Source of the DNA: Proteinivorax hydrogeniformans
Lineage (GTDB): Bacteria; Bacillota; Proteinivoracia; Proteinivoracales; Proteinivoracaceae
Reading direction: 5' to 3'
Assembly: GCF_040515995.1 (NCBI RefSeq)
Contig: NZ_CP159485.1
Location: 1,364,001 to 1,428,000, forward strand
Length of the DNA: 64,000 bases
Numbering within the stretch: position 1 is the stretch's first letter; the number at the start of each line of letters is the position of its first letter. The position numbers were made by a program, and so were the translations under genes. Shown piece by piece: positions 26,930 through 36,424 of this stretch. The notes below the pieces were generated by a model. The model was not told where the DNA came from and made no database searches. It saw only the letters and a program-made list of their open reading frames with translations.

Positions 26930-27673
26930 ATTTTATAATTATATAGCAGTTAAAGAAAAGATAGAGGGCATAGAAGCTGCAAAAAAATTCTTTTTATCAG
27001 CTGATGATTTGTACGATCTTATAGACGAAAAAAAATTAAATGAATCTATATTGAGTTTAGATCAGTACAAGCATATCAAGCATCAGCTTACAGTTTTTAA
27101 TAATGGGACTAAAGGTAATATTAGGGACAAGTTAGTATTTGAACTAGCCTGGCAAGGGTTGAGTAATGATGAGATTAAATTGATTAAAGAAACATTATAC
27201 AGTTCATTAGGAAATCAAATGAAACAGTAGCAGTCCTTCTAAATTTAAATGCTAGGGATAGACTATTTAGAATTGATGATGTAGAAGTTGTAAAAGATAT
27301 TGATAAACGTCTTAAGGAAACAGAGTACTTACTTACACTTAAGAATGGACAAATTAGGAGATTAAAATATAAGTCAAGTAAGTACCTAATAAAACCTTTA
27401 AAAGTTGGTCGCAAAAAGTCGGAAGAGTATATGATAAACCCGAGCCATGCACTAATGACAGTGTTCAGACAAAAAGATATAAAATGCGAAGGCGTGAATG
27501 TTGGAGAGTTAACTGCTGAAGAAATAAAAAGAAGCAAAATTATTCATATGTTTGAGTGTGGTCATAGTATAGAAGAAATAAATTTAATCTATGATAGACA
27601 TTTTTATACCTTATACTGGCTAAGGCAAATTGCAAAATTAAGGAAAAGGAAAACGAATGATAAATTGAACTAA
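26930..27673 (+). pseudogene. Frameshifted phage-type regulator (MrpR/integrase-fold-like)
   Basis: Two consecutive frames together give one protein: EAAKKFFLSADDLYDLIDEKKL...WQGLSNDEIKLIKETLYSS, then after a shift near 27200-27220 ETVAVLLNLNARDRLFRIDDVEVVKDIDKRL...SHALMTVFRQKDIK...HSIEEINLIYDRHFYTLYWLRQI. The LSNDEI and final segments resemble regulators with a tyrosine-recombinase-like fold such as the SPbeta lytic repressor MrpR. That assignment is from memory of the family pattern and is tentative. The start is also missing or shifted. Confidence 0.45.
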
Positions 27674-27917
27674 CCCTGATAACACGCTAAAATGAAAGCG
27701 AGCTGGTCATTCTCGCTAAACTGTGACCAGTTATTTACAAGTTGTGATAAACAACAAAATGGGGCCAAGCCTCTCACTCTAAATTTAAATATTTTAGCTA
27801 TTGGAAAAATAATATACTAATATAAAAATACTTAGTGTTTTAAATTAGCAAAAATGTATTTATAGTAATAAATTAATCAAAATTGGCTGAAACTTATATT
27901 TTATAAATATTCAAAAA

Positions 27918-28185
27918 CGGAGGGTGTAAAAAACAACAACTTAAAAAAAGGTTGTTGTTTTTTGTATTTGGCAATTGGCAGCTGTGAAGAACAAATGATC
28001 TTGGCTCAAATATCTATATTTGTCATTTTAGAGGTGTTTAGATTTATAAAATTTAATTTTAGTGGTGCGATTAATTTTTCAGTGTCGCAGCATAAAAATG
28101 AGGCTTTATTTTGAGATATGAGCCGTTTTTTGAAAAGCATCAGGGTGTTTGCATGCAAAGATGCACAAAAATCATTTTAGAGGCA
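27918..28185. repeat. Island tail repeat R-B, with terminator hairpin
   Basis: It opens with GGAGGGTGTAAAAA and an ACAACAACTT...GGTTGTTGT hairpin, then matches R-A (20546-20699 plus 23185-23255) through CAAATATCT, GAGGTGTTT and GATGCA-AAAAATC. This uninterrupted copy shows what R-A looked like before IS21. The preceding 27674-27917 holds no supported gene. Confidence 0.65.
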
Positions 28186-28295
28186 ATTAAATAGCTGTGA
28201 GAGAAAAAGGTTGATTTTTAGCAAAAACAGAGGTCGATTTAGGACTGATTTAACTGAAACAGAGGAAATGCTGTAAATTTGGAGGAGAAGGTGTC

Positions 28296-28587
<292 letters not shown>

Positions 28588-28673
28588 ATCTTACCAGCCT
28601 CCTTTCTTCCATTTTTAGTATTTGTCTAATGGTCTTAAAAAATGTATTTTTAACAAAAAACAATGAAGACTGC

Positions 28674-29351
<678 letters not shown>

Positions 29352-29370
29352 TTACAACCCTAAGCCTTAA

Positions 29371-29560
29371 TTGGCCATTACGAAATTAGTTATATGCAAG
29401 CTTTAAACTCATTCATTTAGCGTTTATCAGCTTGGGAAAATCCGGTTTAAACCCTCCTAACAAAGATACTTTTTGACAGTTTTTGTTGGTCACTTCCATA
29501 TTGGCACCCATTTGCTGTTGGGTCGACACAGAGGTCCCCCCTACTTCTGAAAGGGAAAGA
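29371..29560. repeat. Degenerate mosaic and hairpin repeat fragments
   Basis: TTAATTGGCCATTACGAAAT near 29368 is a shortened mosaic unit, and GTTGGGTCGACACAGAGGTC near 29514 is the double-hairpin element with its stem partly lost. They fill the gap between the M23 peptidase gene and yneB and may have displaced the yneB promoter. Confidence 0.6.
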
Positions 29561-29611
29561 ATGTCACAACATTTTCTGTCTCCTGCTCTGTTTTTAAAGT
29601 TGCTCCTATAC

Positions 29612-30514
29612 TTAATAGAAATTAGCAGGGTTTACTGGTGTTCCTCTAACTCGAACTTCATAATGGAGGTGGTTCCCTGTGGCTCTTCCTGTTCTTCCCA
29701 TATACCCAATAACTTGACCTCTTGTTACATTTTGACCAGGCCTTACCGCTATCCTTGAAAGATGGGCGTAATATGTAGAATATCCATAACCATGCTCTAT
29801 TACGATTAAGTTGCCATATCCTCCGCTGTAAGAGGCTGAAGCTACTGTGCCATTAGCAGTAGCTATAATAGGTGTTCCTGCAGAGTTTGCTATATCAACA
29901 CCACTATGATGTTGGCGAGCCCCAGTTACGGGGTTTCTTCTATAACCGAAAGGAGATGTCACTCTGCCTCTAGCTGGCCAAATAGAGGGTGTATGAGAGA
30001 GCCTTATTTCCAACTCTCTTTGCCTCTTTTGTTCTGCTATTATTTCATCTACCATACCTTCCATTTTATCTTGATTAGTTGAAAGGGAATTATTAAGAAA
30101 AACAAGGGAAGTTTGGGCTCTATCAAGGGTGGTGGCTCCACGATTGCTGGTATATAAGGTTTTCTTGGTTTGCTTCTCGGGTTCATCGAGTCCGAGGTTA
30201 GTAATTTCGCTGACTTTTCCTTGAAATTCTTGTACAGACTTTAAGTCTTCTAAAATAGACTCTGTTTGTTGAACAAGGTTTTCAATCTGCATATTTTTTT
30301 CGTGATTACTTTTTCTTAAAGCGTGTAATTCATTCATATAGGTATTCATCTCTATATACTTTGCAAAAAAAGCTATAAACCCAATTACAGTTATTAATAT
30401 TATTACCCCTAAACTTTGAATCGCAAACAATGAGAGATTCAAAGAAATAGGTTTAGTATCGTTATTTGAGAAAAACATCAGAGTAAATCTCCCACTCTTT
30501 TTTTCAGAACCCAA
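29612..30514 (-). CDS. Membrane-anchored M23 (LytM) peptidase
   Basis: A transmembrane segment (residues ~24-46) is followed by a coiled coil (~50-90) and a C-terminal LytM domain. Zinc residues are in HHSGVD and HLHYEVR, with YSTYYAHLS between. It should cut or regulate peptidoglycan crosslinks outside the cell, or serve as a sporulation or division factor. The frame can be read from a GTG near 30523, but that codon overlaps the ribosome binding site (GTAGGTGA), so the TTG three codons later is more likely, giving 300 residues. It diverges from lexA. Confidence 0.85.
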   Translation of the reverse strand: MGSEKKSGRFTLMFFSNNDTKPISLNLSLFAIQSLGVIILITVIGFIAFFAKYIEMNTYMNELHALRKSNHEKNMQIENLVQQTESILEDLKSVQEFQGKVSEITNLGLDEPEKQTKKTLYTSNRGATTLDRAQTSLVFLNNSLSTNQDKMEGMVDEIIAEQKRQRELEIRLSHTPSIWPARGRVTSPFGYRRNPVTGARQHHSGVDIANSAGTPIIATANGTVASASYSGGYGNLIVIEHGYGYSTYYAHLSRIAVRPGQNVTRGQVIGYMGRTGRATGNHLHYEVRVRGTPVNPANFY

Positions 30515-30626
30515 AAAAATCACCTACCTGCTATGTATTACCAATATTTAAATCATCCATGTATTATATTCCACACTCTTCTCAAATAACCTTTTATTTT
30601 TATTTGTCCCCACTCATAAATATCAC

Positions 30627-30666
30627 CGAACTAACGTTTGCGCTGTCGCTAAGCAGGTGTTATAAT
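30627..30666 (+). promoter_or_regulatory. lexA promoter with LexA box
   Basis: CGAACTAACGTTTG (30627-30640) matches CGAAC-N4-GTTYG. TTGCGC (30638-30643) and TATAAT (30661-30666) are 17 bp apart, so the operator overlaps the -35 and supports autorepression. Confidence 0.85.
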
Positions 30667-30694
30667 AAAGAAAAGAGTTATAGGAGGTGGAGAA

Positions 30695-31324
30695 ATGGAA
30701 AGTCTAAGTGCTAGACAGAAGGAGATTTTTGAATTTATTTATAAAATGGTAAAAGAAAAAGGATATCCCCCTTCAGTTAGAGAAATTGGACTTGCTGTTG
30801 GTCTAAAGTCAAGTTCTACAGTCCATTCTCATCTAGCAAAGTTGGAACAAAAAGGCTATATTAAAAAAGATGCTACCAAGCCTAGGGCCATCGAAATTCT
30901 AGCAAGCTGTGCCACAGAGGAAGAAGATAAGGTTAATGTAAATTTTAACCCTAGCTTTGCTCCGATAGTTGGGGATGTAACAGCTGGGGAGCCCATTTTA
31001 GCAGAAGAAAGAATAGAAGGATATTTTCCCTTGCCCTCTAACCTTTCAACTGACGCAGAAAGTATGTTTGTCTTATCGGTTAAAGGTGATAGCATGATAA
31101 ATGCCGGAATCTGTGACGGAGACTTGGTTATTGTAAAGCATGCACAGACTGCAACTAATGGAGATATTGTTGTTGCGTTAATTGAGGATGAAGCTACCGT
31201 TAAGAGATTTTTCAAAGAAAAGGACTGTATAAGACTTCAACCAGAAAATGATTTTTATGATCCGATATTGGTAAAAGACCCTATAATTTTAGGTAAAGTA
31301 GCTGGTCTTTTTAGACACTTTTAA
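30695..31324 (+). CDS. lexA: LexA SOS repressor
   Basis: The winged helix-turn-helix ([21 protein letters not shown]) and the S24 autoprotease domain are complete. The cleavage site is Ala97-Gly98 (DVTAGEP), the nucleophile Ser133 (GDSMI) and the general base Lys170. RecA filaments trigger self-cleavage and release SOS genes. The length of 209 residues is typical. ATG follows TATAGGAGGTGG. Matching operators in this window precede the Y-family polymerase, lexA, recA and two island elements. Confidence 0.97.
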   Translation: MESLSARQKEIFEFIYKMVKEKGYPPSVREIGLAVGLKSSSTVHSHLAKLEQKGYIKKDATKPRAIEILASCATEEEDKVNVNFNPSFAPIVGDVTAGEPILAEERIEGYFPLPSNLSTDAESMFVLSVKGDSMINAGICDGDLVIVKHAQTATNGDIVVALIEDEATVKRFFKEKDCIRLQPENDFYDPILVKDPIILGKVAGLFRHF

Positions 31325-31405
31325 TCATATTCTAGCAGTTATTTAACCATCGCTTAAAAACTGCTTACCCATAGTTTAAATATCGTTCGGTAAAAACTAC
31401 ATATA

Positions 31406-31450
31406 AAAGGAGGAAGGGAAGCTAGAGTTTAGCTTCCCTCCCTCCTTTTT
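31406..31450. terminator. Bidirectional terminator between lexA and the mag gene
   Basis: AAAGGAGGAAGGGAAGCT pairs with AGCTTCCCTCCCTCCTTT with at most one bulge, followed by T residues, and serves two converging genes. Confidence 0.9.
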
Positions 31451-31454
31451 CTTG

Positions 31455-31781
31455 TCAAACCGATACAAACTTGTTTCCCTTAATGTAAAAGCGCCAAAGT
31501 TTATCTGTATATTCCTGAGCATAGTCAATATTAATTCTTTTAGCTGCTGCTACTTCTAAATTATTAATATCGCTACCTTCTCTTACATATAATCGTTTTC
31601 CATCGGTTAGGCTAAGCCCATTTAAACTTTTATCAATTTTTAGGGCTTTACATAGTTTGCCTGGCCCATTTGTTAGTTCAGTTATGCTTCTCAACTTTTT
31701 TTGCCTGTTTTCCTTCATGGACTCTATGCCTCTTAGTGGCTCTACTGCCCGAATTAACACAGCTTCAGGTTTTTCACTACG
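31455..31781 (-). pseudogene. 3' part of a 3-methyladenine DNA glycosylase gene, cut by IS3
   Basis: It encodes the C-terminal ~106 residues of an alkyladenine (MPG/Mag) glycosylase, with VLIRAVEPLRG and TNGPGKLCKAL. Joined to 33493-33764 through one copy of the CTACG duplication, it reads ...NIVTGRSEKPEAVLIRAVEP... with no gap, giving about 197 residues, the family's normal length. Only the insertion breaks the gene. Confidence 0.9.
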
Positions 31782-31849
31782 GTGTTTGTCAAGAAAGTTG
31801 TCGCATTAAAATTAAAAAGTTTTACGAATTACCTTGTTAGATTGTAAAG

Positions 31850-32935
31850 CTAATCTACATGATCTATAGTATTTTTAAACTGTATGTCTTTTATAGGGTT
31901 TAGAGAAACATATTCGGGTAATGACCAATCTCTGATATTTTTAGACCACCTCTCTGGGTGCTTTTTCCTTGCATGCTCATAGATCCTGATTCTTTTTTCT
32001 ACTATATTAACATCAATTCCATAGTGTCTTTGGTAAGGTGTAACAAATTTTAAGCCACTATGTAAGTGTTCATAGTTATACCATCTAACAAATTCTTTAA
32101 CCCAATTTCTTGCTTCCTCTATGCTTTTAAAACCTTTATAAGGGTATGCTGGGCGATACTTCATGGTCTTAAAGAGCGATTCGGAGTAAGGGTTGTCATT
32201 ACTAACTCTTGGACGGGAAAAAGAGCTTTGAATACCTAGTTTTTCAAGTGTGGCCTGAAATGTTGCTGCTTTCATTGGGCTGCCATTATCGGAGTGTAGT
32301 ACTAAAGGTCGACCTGAAATCTTTTGAGACAATGTTGCTTTTTTAATAAGTCTTTCAGCATATTCTGCTTTCTCTGACTCCCATACTTCATAGGCTACAA
32401 TTAATCTGCTAAACATATCTATTATAAGGTATAACTTATAGAAACTACCTTTAACAGCAGAGTTTAGCCATGTTATATCCCAAGTCCATATTTTATTAGG
32501 GGAAGTAGCTACATGAGTAGGAGGCTCCCTTTTTGTGGGTTTTTTGGCCCTTCCTCGGTGAGCATCCATTTTTTCTTCTTTTAAAACCCTGTAAATTGTT
32601 GATTCAGATGCCAAATATTTGCCTTCGTCTGCCAGCTTAGGAACTATTTGTGATGGAGGTAAGTCGACATACTTAGGATTATTTGCTGTTTTTATTATTT
32701 CTTGGCGTTCTTCATCTGTTAGCTTGTTTTTAGGAGTGGGGCGTTTAGCTGAAGGTCTTTTATCTTCTTTGATCTTCCCTTTTTCCTTAGTCCATCTTTG
32801 ATAGGTACGCACGCTGATACTTAATACTTCACATGCAGGGGCTAACCTTGCACCATTTATTCTTGCTTCATCGATCAGTTCTACTGCTTTTACGCGATCT
32901 GAGCTACTGATCAGTCTTCCTCGGGGTCCCCCCAA
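31850..32935 (-). CDS. IS3 family transposase OrfB (DDE integrase core)
   Basis: An N-terminal helix-turn-helix region (residues ~10-45) precedes HTH_21-type sequence and an rve core. The DDE residues are in WTWDITWL, LHSDNGSPM and NPYSESLFKTMK. It has no ribosome binding site of its own and is expected to be made as an OrfAB fusion by -1 frameshifting on the TTTGGGGGG run at about 32925-32935. Confidence 0.92.
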   Translation of the reverse strand: MGGPRGRLISSSDRVKAVELIDEARINGARLAPACEVLSISVRTYQRWTKEKGKIKEDKRPSAKRPTPKNKLTDEERQEIIKTANNPKYVDLPPSQIVPKLADEGKYLASESTIYRVLKEEKMDAHRGRAKKPTKREPPTHVATSPNKIWTWDITWLNSAVKGSFYKLYLIIDMFSRLIVAYEVWESEKAEYAERLIKKATLSQKISGRPLVLHSDNGSPMKAATFQATLEKLGIQSSFSRPRVSNDNPYSESLFKTMKYRPAYPYKGFKSIEEARNWVKEFVRWYNYEHLHSGLKFVTPYQRHYGIDVNIVEKRIRIYEHARKKHPERWSKNIRDWSLPEYVSLNPIKDIQFKNTIDHVD

Positions 32936-33411
32936 ATCGCGTCTGCTTTTTTTCTTAATACTAGTAATGCAGCCGTTTCTGCCAGTGCCTTCTCTTTTTG
33001 TCTAAGCTGCTTTTTTAATTCTTTTGCTTTTTCCTTTTCTTCCTTTAACTCACTTTTAGTCTTTTGGTAGTCCTGTGTTTCACCTTGGTTTGCCTTTAAA
33101 CATTGCTCTTTCCAACGCTTTATATCTTCAAGGTATATACCTTTACGTCGGCAGTAATCGGCTAGCTCAGCTTCACTTAAAGCTGCTGTTTCTAATACTA
33201 TTTGGAATTTATCTTCTGAGTTCCACCTATTTTGAGGTTTGCGAGATGATAGAGTTTTATTGTTTCTTTTCACCCATGTATAAATGGTTGTTTTGGGAAT
33301 GCCCAGCTCTGCTGCAATAGCAGTAACGGTGTCATTTGAAGGGGGCTCAAGTCTTTTTAATACGGACTCAATAAACTCTTTAGAGTAGTGCTTACTTTTA
33401 GATTTTGACAT
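32911..33411 (-). CDS. IS3 family OrfA
   Basis: This 166-residue protein has a helix-turn-helix (VTAIAAELGIPKTTIYTWVKR), a second recognition-like region and a C-terminal leucine-zipper-like coiled coil (KSELKEEKEKAKELKKQLRQ). It overlaps orfB by 25 bp in the -1 frame. It binds the IS ends and limits transposition in other IS3 members. Confidence 0.88.
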   Translation of the reverse strand: MSKSKSKHYSKEFIESVLKRLEPPSNDTVTAIAAELGIPKTTIYTWVKRNNKTLSSRKPQNRWNSEDKFQIVLETAALSEAELADYCRRKGIYLEDIKRWKEQCLKANQGETQDYQKTKSELKEEKEKAKELKKQLRQKEKALAETAALLVLRKKADAIWGDPEED

Positions 33412-33492
33412 AATTTTATCTCCTTAGGTTTAGTGTCGTAACTTCATTATTGCATTAATTTTCTTATACGACAACTATCCTAACACATAGGG

Positions 33493-33764
33493 CTACGACC
33501 AGTTACGATATTCAAACAATGATGTATGCCGTATATTACATAGACATACGCCACTCCCCCAGGCTCAAACATAACCTCTGTTCTTTTTGTTTTCTTGTTG
33601 TTAAATGCATGACAACCTTTGTCCTCTGGACCGATATATGCTTCTGTTTCCACGATTTTGCTTATCAGAGTTTCATTGTTTACGACCCTCACAAGCTCTT
33701 TACCTAATAAACTTTTTGCAACATCTAGTGCATTACTTCTATAAAAATCTATAGGTAATTTCAT
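33493..33764 (-). pseudogene. 5' part of the 3-methyladenine DNA glycosylase gene
   Basis: This part carries the ATG start and 91 residues, including AKSLLGKELVR, KIVETEAYIGPEDKGCHAFNNKKT (the Glu of ETEAY is the expected catalytic residue), and GVAYVYVIYGIHHCLNIVT. The frame then runs into the IS and stops after four foreign codons. The product lacks much of the DNA-binding half and is very likely inactive. It starts just after the ynbB-like gene. Confidence 0.9.
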
Positions 33765-33771
33765 TTAACCC

Positions 33772-35031
33772 CTACTTTCCTTCTAGTAGTGCGTCAAATG
33801 CCATAGAAGTTGCTATCCTTCCATGCTCATACGATAGCGACCCTTGTATAAACACGGTATAAGGTGGCCTGATAGGAGCGTCTGCACTTAACTCTATTGA
33901 AGATCCTTGAATAAAGGTTCCCGCTGCCATTATAACAGGATCATGATATCCCGGTAAATCATCAGGAACCGGCTCCACAAAAGAATTTATTGGCGAGTGT
34001 CTTTGTATCCCTTGACAAAATGCTAATAACTTTTCTTTATCCTCAAAAGTTATGGTTTGTACAATGTCATATCTGTAGTCAGCATAACTTGGTTCAGCAT
34101 CAAATCCTAGCTTTTGTGCCAAAAAACTAGCAAAAGCTGCTGTTTTTAAGCTGTCGGCTGTTACTTGTGGGCTTTTGAAAAAGCCCTGAAAAAAATCTAA
34201 GTTGTTTTGCAAAGAAGCTCCTACATCAGCACCAAGTCCTGGTGCAGTTAGACTCTCAGCTACTTTATCTACTAACTTTCCCTTTCCGACAACATATCCC
34301 CCAGTTTTGGCCAGTCCGCCACCAGGATTTTTTGTCAGACTTCCAGCTACTACATCTGCCCCTACATCTGCCGGCTCACGAGATTCTACAAACTCACCAT
34401 AGCAATTATCCACGAAAATTATTAGGTCATCTTTGATTCTTTTAACATACCTTACTAAAGCTTCAATTTCAGCTATGGCAATTGAACCTCTTAATGAGTA
34501 GCCTTTTGAGCGTTGTACCCCTATAACCTTGGTATTAGGCTTGATTGCATTTCCTATAGACTCAAAGTCCAACTTGCCATTTCCTGTTAATGGTACCGAA
34601 TTATATTCAACGCCTCTAGAAATCAGCGAATTATTATGAGGTGTGATACCGATTACCTTTTCTAAGGTGTCGTATGGGTCACCTGTAACATAAAGCAGTT
34701 CATCTCCTCCATCTAACAAAGCATTTAGGCAACATGATAAACAGTGGGTACCCGAAACAAACTGAGATCTAACAAACCCTTTTTCAGCCCCAAAAACTGA
34801 GGCATAAACGTTATCTAATGCGTCTCTGCCTAAATCTCCATAACCATACCCTGTAGTACCTATCAAGTGGTTTTCAGTAATTTTATGTTGCTGGAAACCT
34901 TTTAAAACTTTGTATTGATTGGTTTCTAGGTTTTCCTCTATGATCTCGAAGGTCTCTTTTAGGTAGTGATGAGAATCCCTTATTAAAAACCTAAGCTTAT
35001 AGTTTTCTATATCATCTATCCAACTATGCAA
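33772..35031 (-). CDS. ynbB: Methionine gamma-lyase family/aluminium resistance protein (YnbB-like)
   Basis: This PLP-dependent enzyme of the Cys/Met-metabolism fold has the expected PLP lysine in AGSLTKNPGGG and cofactor-contact phrases FVSGTHCLS and IFVDNCYGEF. Its function in Bacillus is unsettled despite the aluminium resistance name. TTG at 35031 (MHSWIDDIEN) behind ATGGAGGG is chosen over a start 11 codons upstream, giving 419 residues. The position near spoVK and hfq matches Bacillus, where ynbA-ynbB follow spoVK. Confidence 0.88.
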   Translation of the reverse strand: MHSWIDDIENYKLRFLIRDSHHYLKETFEIIEENLETNQYKVLKGFQQHKITENHLIGTTGYGYGDLGRDALDNVYASVFGAEKGFVRSQFVSGTHCLSCCLNALLDGGDELLYVTGDPYDTLEKVIGITPHNNSLISRGVEYNSVPLTGNGKLDFESIGNAIKPNTKVIGVQRSKGYSLRGSIAIAEIEALVRYVKRIKDDLIIFVDNCYGEFVESREPADVGADVVAGSLTKNPGGGLAKTGGYVVGKGKLVDKVAESLTAPGLGADVGASLQNNLDFFQGFFKSPQVTADSLKTAAFASFLAQKLGFDAEPSYADYRYDIVQTITFEDKEKLLAFCQGIQRHSPINSFVEPVPDDLPGYHDPVIMAAGTFIQGSSIELSADAPIRPPYTVFIQGSLSYEHGRIATSMAFDALLEGK

Positions 35032-35111
35032 AATAAACCCTCCATAATTTATAATATAAACCATTATATCATATAAAAGGGTTATTTTTTATATTTTTCC
35101 TGTAATCTAAG

Positions 35112-35315
35112 TTAATTCTTGATTCGAGTTGTGCCGATTGTGCTATTATTGCAAATAGGGCATGTTCTATTGGTATTAGCTTTTAGCCTAAGCAGGGCCT
35201 TACCCTGACTATACCCTATTTTTTCACCTTGCTTTAAACCTACTCGCCTGCCTAAAGAATAACCAACTAATAAAACGGTATTAAGAATTAAAAAAGCTAA
35301 AATTACTTTGGACAT
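35112..35315 (-). CDS. Small membrane protein with a CxxC pair
   Basis: This 67-residue protein has one N-terminal hydrophobic span (residues 4-22), glycine-rich GRRVGLKQGEKIGYSQGKA and a C-terminal CPICNN knuckle that may bind metal. ATG follows TAGGAGGCGAG. It overlaps the preceding membrane-protein gene by 35 bp, so the two are coupled. Function unknown. Confidence 0.6.
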   Translation of the reverse strand: MSKVILAFLILNTVLLVGYSLGRRVGLKQGEKIGYSQGKALLRLKANTNRTCPICNNSTIGTTRIKN

Positions 35316-35844
35316 CAGAAACTCGCCTCCTATAATAGTAATAACATTGCAGTAAGGTATAAGCTACTATAGCAATTATTGTATGATACGGATTTAGATA
35401 AATAAGTAATAGTAGAAGATTTAAAGATATGAGCAAGGCCTCTATAGTACCGAACCTTTTTGCATAATTATTGTCAAACTTATCAATGGGGATATCTATT
35501 AAGTCATCCGTTAGTTGGATGAACAACATAAGAATCAAGTAATACAGAAAGTTTAATAAGCCAAAAACTAAGCTACCAGCTATAAAGATCACTGCAAGTT
35601 CCATAACACCACTTAAATTATAAGCATACCTTATTTTTAAGTTTGGCGTCATTCCTATACCATATGCTGCCCACAGCAAGCAAACAGCTACCTCTGTATT
35701 AATAAGGGCGGCACAACTAAAGAGCATTATAAAATAGGGGAAGTTATCCATATTAGCTTCCCTATCAGTGAAATCATCTAAGTATTTAATTACTATACCT
35801 GTAAATATATAAACAAAAAATAGGCTAAACAATTTTATTAACAT
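35281..35844 (-). CDS. Multi-span membrane protein with two Asp-rich motifs (UbiA-like?)
   Basis: Around six to seven hydrophobic spans surround two acidic loops, YLDDFTDRE near residue 20 and QLTDDLIDIPIDKFD near 120. The spacing recalls the two metal-binding motifs of UbiA-type prenyltransferases, but at 187 residues it is far shorter than that family, so I leave the function open. ATG at 35844 behind AAGGAGG is preferred over a TTG three codons earlier. It overlaps the GTPase gene by 20 bp. Confidence 0.55.
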   Translation of the reverse strand: MLIKLFSLFFVYIFTGIVIKYLDDFTDREANMDNFPYFIMLFSCAALINTEVAVCLLWAAYGIGMTPNLKIRYAYNLSGVMELAVIFIAGSLVFGLLNFLYYLILMLFIQLTDDLIDIPIDKFDNNYAKRFGTIEALLISLNLLLLLIYLNPYHTIIAIVAYTLLQCYYYYRRRVSDVQSNFSFFNS

Positions 35845-36412
35845 AATAGGCAACCTCCTTAAGCCCTTTACCTTCTTTAGCGGAAATAGGTAACACTATA
35901 GTGTTTTTGAAGTCGTTCTTTATTTTAGATATGGTCATTTCGGAAAATAACAAGTCTATCTTATTAGCTAAAACAAGATAATAACCTAACTCACTACCAA
36001 AACTATAGATTTCTTCATCCACAGAAGACATTTGTTTATAGTTATGGCTGTCTACAACGTGAAACATGGCATCACAATCACTATAATGGCCAATTGCTTG
36101 AGCTATTCCAGCCCTTACGGTGTTGTCATGGTGAATTTCCGAAGTTATACCACAAGAATCCATAAGTGCTATATTTATATGCCCCTTTCCTTTTTTTATT
36201 GGGATTGTAAAATCATAGATGTTTTTAGTATGATTTGCTGTGCTGTTTATTAGCAATTTACTACAATCACTCAAAGAGAGCTTTCTTTTATGTTTGATGC
36301 CGTTTGTTGCTTTGAATGTGTATATCACGTTTTTCAAGTTATAAAACTGAGCTAAGCTTATAACAAACTGGGTTTTACCTACATTAGGCCTTCCGGTCAC
36401 AAGAATTTTCAA
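35825..36412 (-). CDS. Small Era/TrmE-type GTPase
   Basis: All G motifs are visible: G1 GRPNVGKT at the N-terminus, G3 DSCG near residue 85, G4 NKID near 148 and G5 SAK near 174. G3 has Ser-Cys in place of the usual x-x of DxxG. The 195-residue protein has little outside the G domain. TTG start follows GGAGGGG. It lies 12 bp after spoVK and overlaps a membrane-protein gene, which suggests a sporulation-linked or membrane-linked switch. This is inference from position only. Confidence 0.75.
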   Translation of the reverse strand: MKILVTGRPNVGKTQFVISLAQFYNLKNVIYTFKATNGIKHKRKLSLSDCSKLLINSTANHTKNIYDFTIPIKKGKGHINIALMDSCGITSEIHHDNTVRAGIAQAIGHYSDCDAMFHVVDSHNYKQMSSVDEEIYSFGSELGYYLVLANKIDLLFSEMTISKIKNDFKNTIVLPISAKEGKGLKEVAYYVNKIV

Positions 36413-36424
36413 GTATACCCCTCC

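Larger units (their letters stand above)
31782..33492 (-). mobile_element. IS3-family insertion sequence inside mag
   Basis: The 1,711-bp element is flanked by the 5-bp repeat CTACG (31777-31781 and 33493-33497). Imperfect terminal inverted repeats share the AGTTGTCG core (near 31797 and 33471). It carries orfA and orfB overlapping in a -1 frame. The exact repair of the host gene on removal fixes the boundaries. Confidence 0.9.
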
